The position numbers were made by a program, and so were the translations under genes. The notes under the pieces were generated by a model that was not told the DNA's origin, did no database searches, and saw nothing but the letters and a program-made list of their open reading frames with translations. From Emergomyces orientalis (lineage: Eukaryota > Ascomycota > Eurotiomycetes > Onygenales > Ajellomycetaceae): a DNA stretch of 64,000 nucleotides. Below are positions 21,552-32,247 of this stretch, piece after piece. The number at the start of each line of letters is the position of its first letter. Position 1 is the stretch's first letter. The stretch covers positions 124,001 to 188,000 of the forward strand of contig MOWL01000024.1 in assembly GCA_002110485.1 (NCBI GenBank), written 5' to 3'.

Positions 21552-24500
21552 ATGTCGATGTCGGATTTCAGCCAGGAAATGGAGCTTGACTCGCCATCTG
21601 GAGCGACAGTGGAGAGGAGGAACGCCAGTTTTGGGAATGGCCGAAGATTCACACGAGACGATTACACGATTGGATGGATCTGTTCATTGGAGGTGGAAAA
21701 AATTGCCGCGCTGGAGATGTTAGATGAAGAGCATGAACGCCTACCCCAGCGTTCGGGTGATAACAATGTGTACAATCTTGGACGTATCCACGGGCACAAT
21801 GTGGTCATTGCAGGCATCCATTCCTTTGGAAATAATGCTGCGGCTGCTACTGTGGCTCAAATGAGGACAACGTTTACGAAAATGGAGTATGGGTTGTTGG
21901 TTGGCATCGGCGGCGGAGTTCCTGTGAGGACTGACAGTGGAATGATCCGACTTGGGGATGTTGTGGTCAGTAAACCAGTAGATAAGCATTCGGGTGCATT
22001 GCAATATGATTGTGGAAAAGCCCACGCCGGTTGGTTCGAGTGTACCAGCTCTCTCGCCCGGCCGCCACGAATGCTGCTCAACGTCGCGCTAGAGCTTGCA
22101 TCACAGGGGGCTAGGGTCGCTGAGGATCCTGTCCTGAAAAATATCCAGAGGATCGACACAAAAACTCGAGGTCTCAGAAAGTATAAACATCCTGGTCCAG
22201 AGCAAGATCATTTATTTAAGCCGAACTACATCCACTTAAGGGCAGGCTTCTCTTGCGATGAAAGTGGATGCGATCTTTCCGAGCGAGTCCGGCGACCCAG
22301 CGACAACGATTCTGACATCGCGTATGTGAATGTACACCGAGGAACGATCGCATCTGGTGAGAAGGTGATAAGGGATGCGATATTGAGGGACAAGCTTGCC
22401 GGGGAGTACAAAGTGATGTGTTTCGAAACCGAAGCAGCGGGTACTCTTACCGATTTCCCTTGCCTCGTTATCCGTGGGATAGCGGACTACTGCGATTCTC
22501 ACAAAGATAACAAATGGCAAGGATACGCAGCGGCAGCGGCAGCTGCATATGCGAGGGAGCTTTTCTTCTACATACCGATTTCTGAGCTACCTAAACGGAA
22601 GGAGTACGTATATAAAACCAAGTAGATAATCGAATGAATATTTCTCTTTCTAACAACTTTACAGTTTTGGTACCCCTTCAGAACGCCAAACAGAGTCTCT
22701 TCCCAACGAAGATAATATACGCAAACTTATAGAGTCTTTGAGATTTGATCAAGTAGATGCTCGCCTGTTGTCCATTAAGACAGCCCATATGAAGACATGT
22801 GAATGGCTACTAGGAACCTGCCAGTATATCGACTGGCTCGATACTGCTAAGTTACGTGTACATCATGGAGTTTTGTGGATTAAGGGAAAACCTGGAGCGG
22901 GAAAGTCAACTCTGATGAAATTTGCTGTTGCGGCGTCCTGGAAGATGAAGGACAGAATCACAGTCTCCTTCTTTTTCCACGCGCGAGGGACCACCTTGGA
23001 GAAAACTACGGCTGGAATGTACCGGTCTCTACTGTTACAGCTTCTCACGCACCTGCCCACGCTCAAGCTCATTTTCAAGTCCCCAATGTTTGGGACTTGG
23101 AAAGGCAGTGGTAGGTTTGAGTGGAACGTTGAATTGTTGAAGGATCTGTTCAAGCACGCTATACAGTCACTCAAGAAGAAACCTGTCTTTTGTTTTGTTG
23201 ATGCTTTGGATGAATGCGACGAGTCGCAAATTAGGGATATGGTGGTGTTCTTTCAGCATCTAGGGGAACTCGCTGCTTCTATAAGTGTCCAGTTTCGAGT
23301 CTGTTTTGCAAGCCGACACTACCCTCATATTTCAATCCCAAAATACATTGATCTGAGCGTCGACGGCCAACATGGGCATATCAATGACATTACCGAGTAC
23401 ATAGTCAGTGAATTGAGAATCGGCGATGGCGTTATTGCAGAAGAGATTAAAACTGAGCTCCAACGAAAGGCCTCTGGGGTATTCATGTGGGTTGTTCTGG
23501 TGGTGGATATGTTGAATAAGGAACACGATGAAGGTCGTTCCGCAAGTCAACTACAGACAACTCTGCGAGCTATCCCTGATGATCTGCACACGCTCTTCCG
23601 TGATATCCTGATGCGGGGCCACCAGAATAACGAAGAGTTCCTTCTTTGCATTCAATGGTTGCTCTTCGCAAGGCGCCCGTTGGAGCCCGAAGAGTTATAT
23701 CTGGCAATACGTTCTGGCATCCAGCCTGAGCATCTCACCAGCCGGGATTTGGATGATATGCCAAAAGACAGAGTACAGAAATACCTTCTAAACTGTTCAA
23801 AAGGGCTGGCCGAAATTACTGAGTCCCCCACACTGACTGTGCAATTTATACACGAGTCCGTGCCGGACTTTCTCCTCAAGAAAAACGGCATGGCTGTAAT
23901 TTCGGCCGATCTTGGAAGCAACATCCAAGGACAAAGTCACGAGAGACTTAAGCAGTGTTGTTTCACCTACATGAACATGGGCGCCATGGTTGGCATCGAA
24001 CCACTAGAGGGTGAATTCGAAAGCAAATATTTGCTGTCGGTATTTCCATTTATGCAGTATGCTGAAGAGGCAATGCTGTATCACGCCGATGCAGCTGAGG
24101 GAGCTGGGATCAGCCAGAAGGACTTCATTGAAAACTTCCAGGCGGCTAAATGGTTTAAATCTGGTAGCCCACCGGATAGGTCGTTTAACCACACATGGGC
24201 CTGGATCCCCAAATATCAGAGTTTTTTATATACTTTAGCTGCGTTTAATTTGTCAAATCTGATCAGAATTCACCCATTCCGCCTCTCTTACCTTGAAGTA
24301 GAAGATCATTATTGGCGTACCCCACTCTTTGCAGCGATCCGTTCAAGTAGCAACGAAGCTGTCCAGGTGTTTTTAGAAGCCCAGGCAGAAGCCCGACACC
24401 CAACATCTACGTTTCACGACTTGTGTAAACATTTATGTCGATACGTGGGTGAGTGTGACAGGGCTTGGCCGGACATGGATTGGCCGAACATGGATTGGCT

Positions 24501-25263
24501 GGCCATGGCTTGGCCGGACATTGCAACTGTCAACCTTCCCAGGGTAATGCCCCCCATCTCCGAGGTTGCGGTGTATTGCGACGAGGTACTTCTTGCCTTT
24601 TTGCTTGAAACAAAACGATGGATGCCAGATTCCAGGGATGGAAATGGCCGGACGCCGCTGTCATATGCTGTTTCTTCGCCAGCGAAAGCTGGGGTCGTCA
24701 GGTTGCTGCTGCTTGCGACTTATAATGTCGAGGTTGATTCGGAAGATAAGTTCGGCCGGACACCACTTTCATATGCGGTAGCAACCATATTCAATAATGA
24801 GGAAGTTATCAAGCTGCTGCTTGAGACCCACAAAGTTGAGGTTGACTCACAGGATATATTGGGTCGGACACCACTATCATATGCTGCAGAGAAAGGGGAT
24901 CCAGATAATATCAAACTTCTTCTTGAGACTGGTCAAGCTGATGTTGACTCAAGAGATAATCATGGTCGGGCACCACTATCATATGCTGCAGAGAAAGAGA
25001 ATTCAGATAATATCAGACCTCTTCTTGAGACTGGTCAAGCTGATGTTGACTCAAGAGATAATCATGGTCGGACACCACTATCATATGCTGCAGAGAAAGA
25101 GAATTCAAATAATATCAGATCTGGTCAAGCTGATGTTGACTCAAGGGATAATCATGGTCGGACACCGCTGTCATATGTTGCTGAACATGGACATTTAAAA
25201 ACTGTTAGCTTACTTCTGAAGACTGGTGAAGCTGATGTTGACTCAAAAAATTATCATGGTTGA
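21552..25263 (+). CDS. NLR-type receptor: PNP-like, NACHT, ankyrin
   Basis: This is a fungal NOD-like (STAND) protein. Two exons, 21552-22603 and 22665-25263, join in phase (donor GTACGT, branch CTAAC) for 1216 residues. Residues about 38-335 form a purine nucleoside/uridine phosphorylase-like domain (GIGGGVP, HRGTIASGEKV, CFETEAAG, IRGIADYCDSHK). NACHT follows with Walker A GKPGAGKST (near 425-433) and Walker B CFVDALDECDE (near 525-535), then a helical middle region and ankyrin repeats from about 895 and again from 1010. The last repeats are nearly identical 102-base units. Fungal NLRs of this build are thought to act in non-self recognition and programmed cell death. Related bacterial PNP effectors (Detocs) cleave ATP, so an ATP- or nucleoside-degrading output is possible but not shown. 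The stop at 25263 falls in the middle of a repeat, and more repeats follow out of frame. Confidence 0.93.
24841..25263 (+). repeat. Near-identical ankyrin repeat array of the NLR
   Basis: Units of 102 bases (34 residues; DVDSRDNHGRTPLSYA core) repeat with very little change between copies. One unit near 25120 lacks 12 bases (the PLLE part is gone, leaving IRSGQA), which keeps the frame. High unit-to-unit identity points to recent repeat shuffling or gene conversion, as described for the sensor domains of fungal NLRs. Confidence 0.9.
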
Positions 25264-25589
25264 GCATCACTGTTATATACTAAAATGAATGAAGGTTCAG
25301 AGACTGTTAGGCTACTTCTTGAAACTGCTGAAGTTGATATTGACTCAAAGGATGATAGGGTCGGACACCATTGTCATATGCTGTAGTGTATGGAGCTCCA
25401 GAGTTTGTTAGCCTGCTCCTTGAAACTGGGAAAGCTTATGTTGGCTCAAAGGGTAACCATAGCTGGACACCGCTGTCGTATGCTCGTCAGACCAAATTTC
25501 GAAAACCCCTGCTTGATCGGGTGGGTTTGTCCACTAAAACGCAGCTATATGTGGTGAGCCGAAGTGTATATATTACGAAACGGATATAG
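25264..25589 (+). pseudogene. Detached 3' ankyrin repeats of the NLR
   Basis: After the TGA at 25261 the ankyrin pattern continues in the same frame (TVRLLLETAEVDIDSKDD). A one-base deletion near 25359 then shifts the frame, and the pattern goes on (RTPLSYAVVYG, VSLLLETGKAYV) to a stop at 25589. The gene was therefore longer by roughly 100 residues. Several differences from the consensus unit around 25260-25285 are C-to-T or G-to-A changes. Confidence 0.85.
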
Positions 25590-26309
25590 AGTGCATTCTA
25601 CAGTCTTGACAGTTTTCCTACTGTTTATATCTGCCAGAAGCGACTACTGCCCTTTGGATCCTCCTTGCCGCATTCCAACAAAACCACCGCCGCATCCCCG
25701 ATCTAGGAAGCGAAGCCATAATCTCTTAATCCTAGAAAATTCATCCTTGATTCCCCATCAACCCGGCTGTTAGCTACGTATCTATCGCCGGACTCACAGA
25801 AACTCACTGATCAATGCAACAAATACGCGCTGGTATATTAAATGTGCTCTGCTCATGTTGTTGGGTGTAGGGTGAAGGAAAGTGGAACGGGTGTGAAAAT
25901 GCGGGCGTGGTAGATTATGATCAGAGAGGCGATGTTTTGGCGAGGAGTATACCAAGTAATGAAATGTATAAATTCGTGGGGCTTATTCACATTTGGATAG
26001 AAAGAGGAACTATTTATCACTGCGAGACCTAGGATGGATACACGTTAAATGATTATATGGCAAAGCGCGCAATGGGCAGGGTGATTCAACAACGTTGTTT
26101 TCTTTCTTCAGAAAGTTGCTCCAGGAAAGACTCTCACATCTACTACTGGGTAAATATAACAAAGCTTTCTTTCATCAGTTTCATGAGGTTCCCAAATAAC
26201 GCCTTTATTAACACTATCGTTGAGGTGTGAGCCGCCAACCTCCTCCCTGAATTGTTAAAGCGGGGAATATTCTGTAACCGAATAGCTTGCACTGGTAAAT
26301 AAATAGATA
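25590..26309. other. Convergent 3' regions of NLR and ISN1
   Basis: No gene is seen. This is presumably the 3' UTRs of two convergent genes. Confidence 0.55.
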
Positions 26310-28237
26310 TCATTTAGCAATAACGTCATTCTCCAATGCATCGAGTTCGTCTAGCAACTGGACTGTTTCACCAGGATTGGATACCCAAGAAGTGGTGCAT
26401 GCGAGTCGGGCCTGTTGATATCGAAATATCGACAAAATTAAAACATGTTAGCGGCACACTTACCAGACCCTTAAGAATAGAAAACGACGGAACTCAGGGA
26501 TAGAGCATGCAGGGCAAAGTGAGACATAAATCATACCTTGAAATCATTAGAACCTGCAGAGAGAAACTGGTCGCCAATATGGAGAGTTTTAGATCGGGCG
26601 ATGCCTCCAAAGTAACGCTGGCAAGCGAGCACTCCCCAGGATTTATCACCAATGTCAATGAATACGTCATTTCCTCCTAAGAGTAGTCGTGAGTAAGTGG
26701 TTTGTAATGCTCATGAAGTGATGTAAAAACACCTTTGGAGGTTACTAGAAAAATTATTGACGTACCATTGAACGCACAAAATGGTAGGCGATGACCAACC
26801 GTTGACAATTCAACCGTTTGTTGTGCTACCAGAACTGTCTCCTCGAGCTGCTCTCGCTGCATACGTTTGCCGTCGAGTGGAGATATACCAACAGCGCGCG
26901 ACTTGCGAACGATGGTTGCTGGAAGATTTAGGTTAGTCACGCAGTCGCGGAGTGCGGTTTCAGCAATATCCAGCAACTCAGTGATATCCTCCTCCTTCCA
27001 CAGTTTCATATCATCCAAGAGCCACTCGCTCCGTTCGACGGGCGAGAGTAAGTCAGCGGATGAACTGTCAAACTTAAATAGGAAATTGCTCTCGCCCCCC
27101 ATGACTATAAGACTATTTTTCTGATCCTCAGTCAGTTCTGGGGCGTTGTTCACATTGTCTAATAGACCGTGAAGACGTTCATAGTACTTGGCTGCCTCGG
27201 TGTATCCAGCGGCGGTCACGATGCCAATTCTTTTCCCTTGACGCAAGAGGCGGATTATCCTTGGAATGACGGGATTGTCCAAAGTTAAGGATGCCCCATC
27301 ATCGTAGAGCGTCACGTCACCATCAAAAGTGACGAGCTCAACATTTCCGCCGCGGATAAGACCCAAGAGCTGTGCTGTGTTGAGGATATTGCGAATGTCG
27401 TTGAAAGATGGCGGCACAAATCGCCGACTGCTGATGAATCGTTTCTTATCCTGATATCTGAAGGCGTCGGCCAACAGTAGAGGAGTGAAAAAATTTCCAA
27501 TGGTAGGGACTAGAAGCTTCAATTTCGAACGATGGCTGGTTCCATTTTTTTGATGACTGACTGTATGATGAATTAGTCCATTTGAGGTTTTGTGTTCTTA
27601 ATGGGAGAGGGGAACTTGGTGAGGATGTGGGGTTGAATTACTGTGGTCGTCGATGAGGCTTTCGACGTCATGCATGATGTCCACATAGCGGTCGTGAGTT
27701 TTAGCGGCAAGAAGTGCAAGGCTGGGGCTGTTCTCTTGGTAGAGTGCAGTTGGTTGTGAGTGCAGAACGAAAGGCACGGCGAGCAGACCCTACGCCGAGA
27801 ATCAGCTATCGTGTCGTGGCAGAGGTGGCTGGCCAGCCTAAGTTGCTCAATTCCATCACAGTATGATATTGGGAAAGTGAGAGTAAAAATGACCCGCGCA
27901 ACGCAGTCTTACCTTTATCCACTCAATCTAACGAGTTAAAACGTCAGTACCTTTCTATGAAAGTGTCTATAATAACGATAGGGGAAGTTACCAGTTGATC
28001 CCTGCGATGAGACTATTTCTCAGAAGAGCGCGAAGTTAGTCATGGCGTTGGTAGGTAATGATATGTGTTCCCCCAACGTCTCGAGATATCCCAGATCGTA
28101 CAGCAGATGGGGAAATACTCAGTACCAACCTTAAGGGCATCTAGACCTCTGAAGTTAGCCATGGTACAGAAGCAAGAATACAAATTTAAATAAACTAAAA
28201 ATATGGCCTTACATTCTACTCGGTATCGAGTTGTCAT
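26310..28237 (-). CDS. ISN1: IMP-specific 5'-nucleotidase
   Basis: ISN1 hydrolyses inosine monophosphate to inosine in purine salvage and degradation. Eight exons fit the family: 28237-28213, 28140-28130, 28012-27992, 27927-27913, 27789-27642, 27560-26766, 26676-26537 and 26411-26310, giving 418 residues (yeast about 450). Exons 2, 3 and 4 are only 11, 21 and 15 bases, encoding YALK, SHRRDQL and IEWIK. The start MTTRYRVEYALK and the following GLLAVPFVLHSQPTALY match the family start. HAD-like catalytic motifs are present: FDGDVTLYDDG (nucleophile and acid aspartates) and GIVTAAGY. A C-terminal LHIGDQFLSAGSNDFKARLA closes the active site. The donor after exon 2 is GTTGGT, unlike the GTAAG/GTACG donors elsewhere. 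The junction into exon 6 is the least certain. Confidence 0.93.
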
Positions 28238-29182
28238 GGTCGTGATGCTGGTGAATTTGGCAAGGAAACTGCTGTGTGGTCTGGTGAAAGAAGCTGGGTA
28301 TCACAAACTGCTAGAGTTCTTCGGGCAAAAGAATGAGTTATAACTACCAGGAATTATCCGGTCCTGTGACAGCTGGGGCTCCAATCCCGAGTAGTTGATT
28401 GTGGAACTATTAACTGCAGTGAGTGGCTTGGCTTTTGTCTGGCGGCCAAGTCGATGTTTTGAGGTAAAAATGAGCAAATGTTTCGGGATTTTATAATTAG
28501 ATTAATTATGTAGATTTTCTGTCTTGTGCTCTGCAATGATCTGCCTCGAAGTTGAGGTTTCTTGGACGAACTAGACAATAAATTGTTCAATGGACGGTGG
28601 GGGAGCCAGAAGCGCAGCTGGCACTGGAGATGCCAATAAGTGAATATAAACTCTCCAAAACTTGACGTCGTTAGCGTAGTGGTGTTCTGATCTATTGTCA
28701 AAATTGGCAACAAAAGAAGGTAATGATTTACAAACTTGCAAGTAGAGTTTGGTGGATATGCAGCTGTTGATGTTGATATCACATGATCCATGGCTGGCAA
28801 TTCGGGTTTTCAGCTTCCCGATTCGGCAGGTGTAGCCGAGAGCCGAATCGGCTTGCCGGATCTGCTTACTCGGCCCTCAGAGGTGGTTCATTCAATATGC
28901 CAACTGTCAGGCTAATATACTGAATAGCTAGCTACATACTATATAATAGTAAATGTCATCGAAACCCGCGCTAAACGAATGGAAATAGCATCGGAGTATA
29001 TTTCTTCTCATATGAAGAAAGCTTTTATCTTTCTGGCTACCAGATAAATACTATGTAACTTCCCTCCACTACCAAATAAATGATGTTAAACACAAGAGGA
29101 AAGAAAAGTAAACATAGAAAACAATCCATTCAACATCCTAAGTACACCTCCAATCCACTGCTGATCTTCATACTCTTAGCAG
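28238..29182. other. Intergenic between ISN1 start and MED17 end
   Basis: This is presumably the ISN1 promoter and the MED17 3' UTR. A minus frame at 28354-28800 is open but shows no recognisable domain, and I do not call it. Confidence 0.55.
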
Positions 29183-31428
29183 CTACAATTCACGCTTAAC
29201 CCCTTCCTGGCTCATAAGCACAACTACATCCCTCAACGTCCTCTCCTCCTTCCGACGATCAGCGCCCCACGAACACATCACAGCCCCATTAGACACCCTT
29301 CTACCCTCAACATCACCCACAAGCCCTTCACCACCCACCGTCTCCAAGCTCCCTTCTACATCCGCATCCATATCCGACCCACCACCTAGCCACTGGCACT
29401 GCACAGCTAATCTATCCGGCCGCAGGTCGATCGTGAGTTTCTTACTCCGTCGCCGGGTGGAGAAGGCGGTCAACTCGCCGTTTTCAGGGGACGTCGGGGT
29501 CCACGGTGTCAGGTTGGAGGGAGGATGGAGTGGGGCTGGTGTGTTGAAGCCGGTTTCGTCGTTTTGTTCTTGACCTTGTTTCTGCTGGGAGGTGATGGGT
29601 GGTGGAGATGAATCAGTGCCCTCATCCCGGGTTAGAAGTGGGATGAGGTAGACCAGGTCTGTAGTGAAGTGGTAGAGGAGGAGTTGTTGGAGATCATCAC
29701 GTAGGCCGAAGCGGGATGTGTTGGATTTAGCGCGTGGGCTGGAGGAGATGTTCGTTGCTATTTCAAATTCTGTGCCGAGCGCGTTGGGGCTTATGTTGGT
29801 TACTATGCGGATTTTGAAGCTAGAGATTGGCGAAAGAAACGTGCCAGTTACGATAGTTTCTAGTGGGGTGAGGAAGCCGTCCACGAGTCTTTCGACGAAG
29901 GGAGGATTTTCTGGTTCCGAGCGGGAGGGAGGATTTTCGTTTGTGGGTGGGAGCTGCACGGATATCAAGGGGGCGATGTTGTATTTGCATTTTAAACCGG
30001 CAAGTTGCAGTGTTCGAGTTATGGAGTCTAATAAGGATCTAAGCCATCGGAGGGCTGATTTATGTTGTAGGTAACAAACGGTTGGTTGAAGGAGGGAGTA
30101 TTCTGGGGTTGGGCGACGTTTTGCTGTGATTGGTGGTGGAATTTGGGTCCTGCGGCGGTATTTCTGTCGATGAGCATGGGAGAGCAATAGTCGTAGAGAT
30201 TGCGCTACAGTCTCTGCTAGGGCATCTTCGACATGTGCCTGCTGGCCTAAGTCCGAAAAATTGCCCTCGGCTAGGCTGACCATATCAATAAGAATTTGCT
30301 GAGTATCGTTGGCCTGGAACTGGATCAAATTCTGCTTGCTCTCGATTCCATGTTGTAAGAAAGTACGTGCTTCACGATTAATTTCATGGAACAACTCTTC
30401 TTCATACAAGGCATCGCGAGCCAGACGAATGCGGCTCTCGATAGTATCGTCGCCAGCAGGCAACTCGAGGGAGATCAACTTTGAGACTCCTACTATTTGG
30501 TCATCCTGCTGCACACGGACACGAAGGGAACGGGGTCGTGATGTCTGTAATCCACGGTCCAGCATTAGATCCCCTCCGTCCCCTCGCCTCAGGGCAGCAA
30601 GGCCACGGTCACGCAACGAAGGGGTGGCTTATCGAATATTCCATTAGCTGATGGATATATTACGAAAATATTTTTAGGAATAAACACACCTTCCAGAAAG
30701 CCGTACTGCACGCCTAATGTCTGTCTTTCCCGCGGAAGCCTACAAACTTTCCACCCCTTCTCCTTAATATCCAACACCCCAGCCCAATACTTTGTCTCAG
30801 CAGCAACCTCTTCCTCCAGCCGGGAAGCAGACTGTAGCAGCTTATTAGCCGCAGCATCAAAATTCTCTAGTTTCCAACCTCGCGACAAGTCACCGATTTC
30901 CTTTTGTGCAGCTTCAGTTTTCTCCGGCATTTTAATGACATCAATTCCCAATGAGCCTAGCGGGGCCCTTTGTTTGACATAAGGGGACATAGATATTTCA
31001 GCCTGGCGCGGTGTATATTTGGAGACAAGTAGAGAGACAAGGTCGAGGGCATAGTTAGCTTCAGCATGGGCTTGCCTATATTTTGTCGCGGTCAGCCTCA
31101 AGAAAAAGTCATCGGTTCAGATGCATAAATATCCTGGAAAGGCGCACGCTGCAAAGTCCACAATTTCAGCACGGCTCTTGAACAACTGCTCCAGCCTGTC
31201 TGTCGGTTTAACATCTTGCAATTTAGCCTCCCCCTTTTCCTCAGTTTCCCCCCCTTCAGTACCCATAGCGCGTTGCGCATCGATCTCCTCCTGGAGGTTT
31301 TGTTCAGTAACATCGCGAAATGAGCCGCGCTGGGCATTGATCTGGGCGATTCGGATAGGTAATTGGTCCGGTTCTGCCGCTGACTTTTGGATAAAGGGGC
31401 GCAGAGGGAGAGGGAATGATTGCTCCAT
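29183..31428 (-). CDS. MED17: Mediator complex subunit 17 (Srb4)
   Basis: MED17 is a head-module core subunit of Mediator, which links activators to RNA polymerase II in the nucleus. Three exons, 31428-31148, 31075-30690 and 30627-29183, give 703 residues, close to the usual fungal size. Family stretches include the start (MEQSFPLPLRPFI), the segment across junction 1 (EIVDFAA plus QAHAEANYALDLVSLLVSK), SMSPYVKQRAPLGSLG, VCRLPRERQTLGVQYGFLE, and across junction 2 ATPSLRDRGLAALRRGDGG. Long helices dominate, as expected. The C-terminal part is more variable and rich in serine and proline. It is divergent from the phosphofructokinase gene with about 0.8 kb between starts. Confidence 0.94.
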
Positions 31429-32247
31429 ATTTGACGGTATCGGGGAGCAGTTGATTGGCTGCTAAGCTACTCAATCAGGCACTGATAGCTCTCCCTATGG
31501 CATTTAAGGACAGTAGATGTTGATGATAATGTTAATGCAACATTGCATGGGTATCTGAGGAGAACATAGGGAATATAGGCACAATTCCAATAAGCCTATA
31601 AGTGCATATCAATCCATGGGATAGGTGTTGAGCGTGTATGTATTGTGAATATACTACATATATGAAACTGTCTCACTGTTCCAATTGTGGTTGCAGGTGA
31701 GCTCAAATCATGTGACAGATGTGGCATCGTCCCTCGGCAGTAATAACTATTATCCGGTACAGCTAGCGCACGGACCAATTATCCAATTTAGAATCTTACA
31801 ATACCCCGCGCTAACATGAATACAGTCTAGCGTATTACCTCGCCGTCTCACCGAAGACCCGCACTGCTGAGTCATCATGACGCTCTCTATCTCTCAACTT
31901 TTCCTTCCCAAAGTTGGTGATGTTGACAACATTCGCAACTACATTTTTTATATCACATCAAATCAATACACTAAATGCTGCAATTATCCCTCTTTTCCGT
32001 GTCTCAACCGCTACTCATGTGCTAGTCCAGTCTAGATATTATATTAACTGGAAATTGCTAGCAAGCTTTTGGGAAATTACTTGGGGTTGCGTCACTGCAC
32101 ACCCCACTTCGCTTCCCATCTTGACCAACGCTGGGAATCTCCAACAAATAATTCCCAATTACCAATTGCCAGCGACTACAGAGAAAAGAGCATTCCATTT
32201 GTCAGGGAATTCAATACTGCTACATATTGCATCATCTAGACAATACA
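31429..32247. promoter_or_regulatory. Divergent promoter, MED17 and phosphofructokinase
   Basis: About 820 bases lie between the two starts, with no gene in them. The right half is AT-rich with pyrimidine tracts, as is common upstream of highly expressed fungal glycolytic genes. I see no defined site. Confidence 0.5.
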
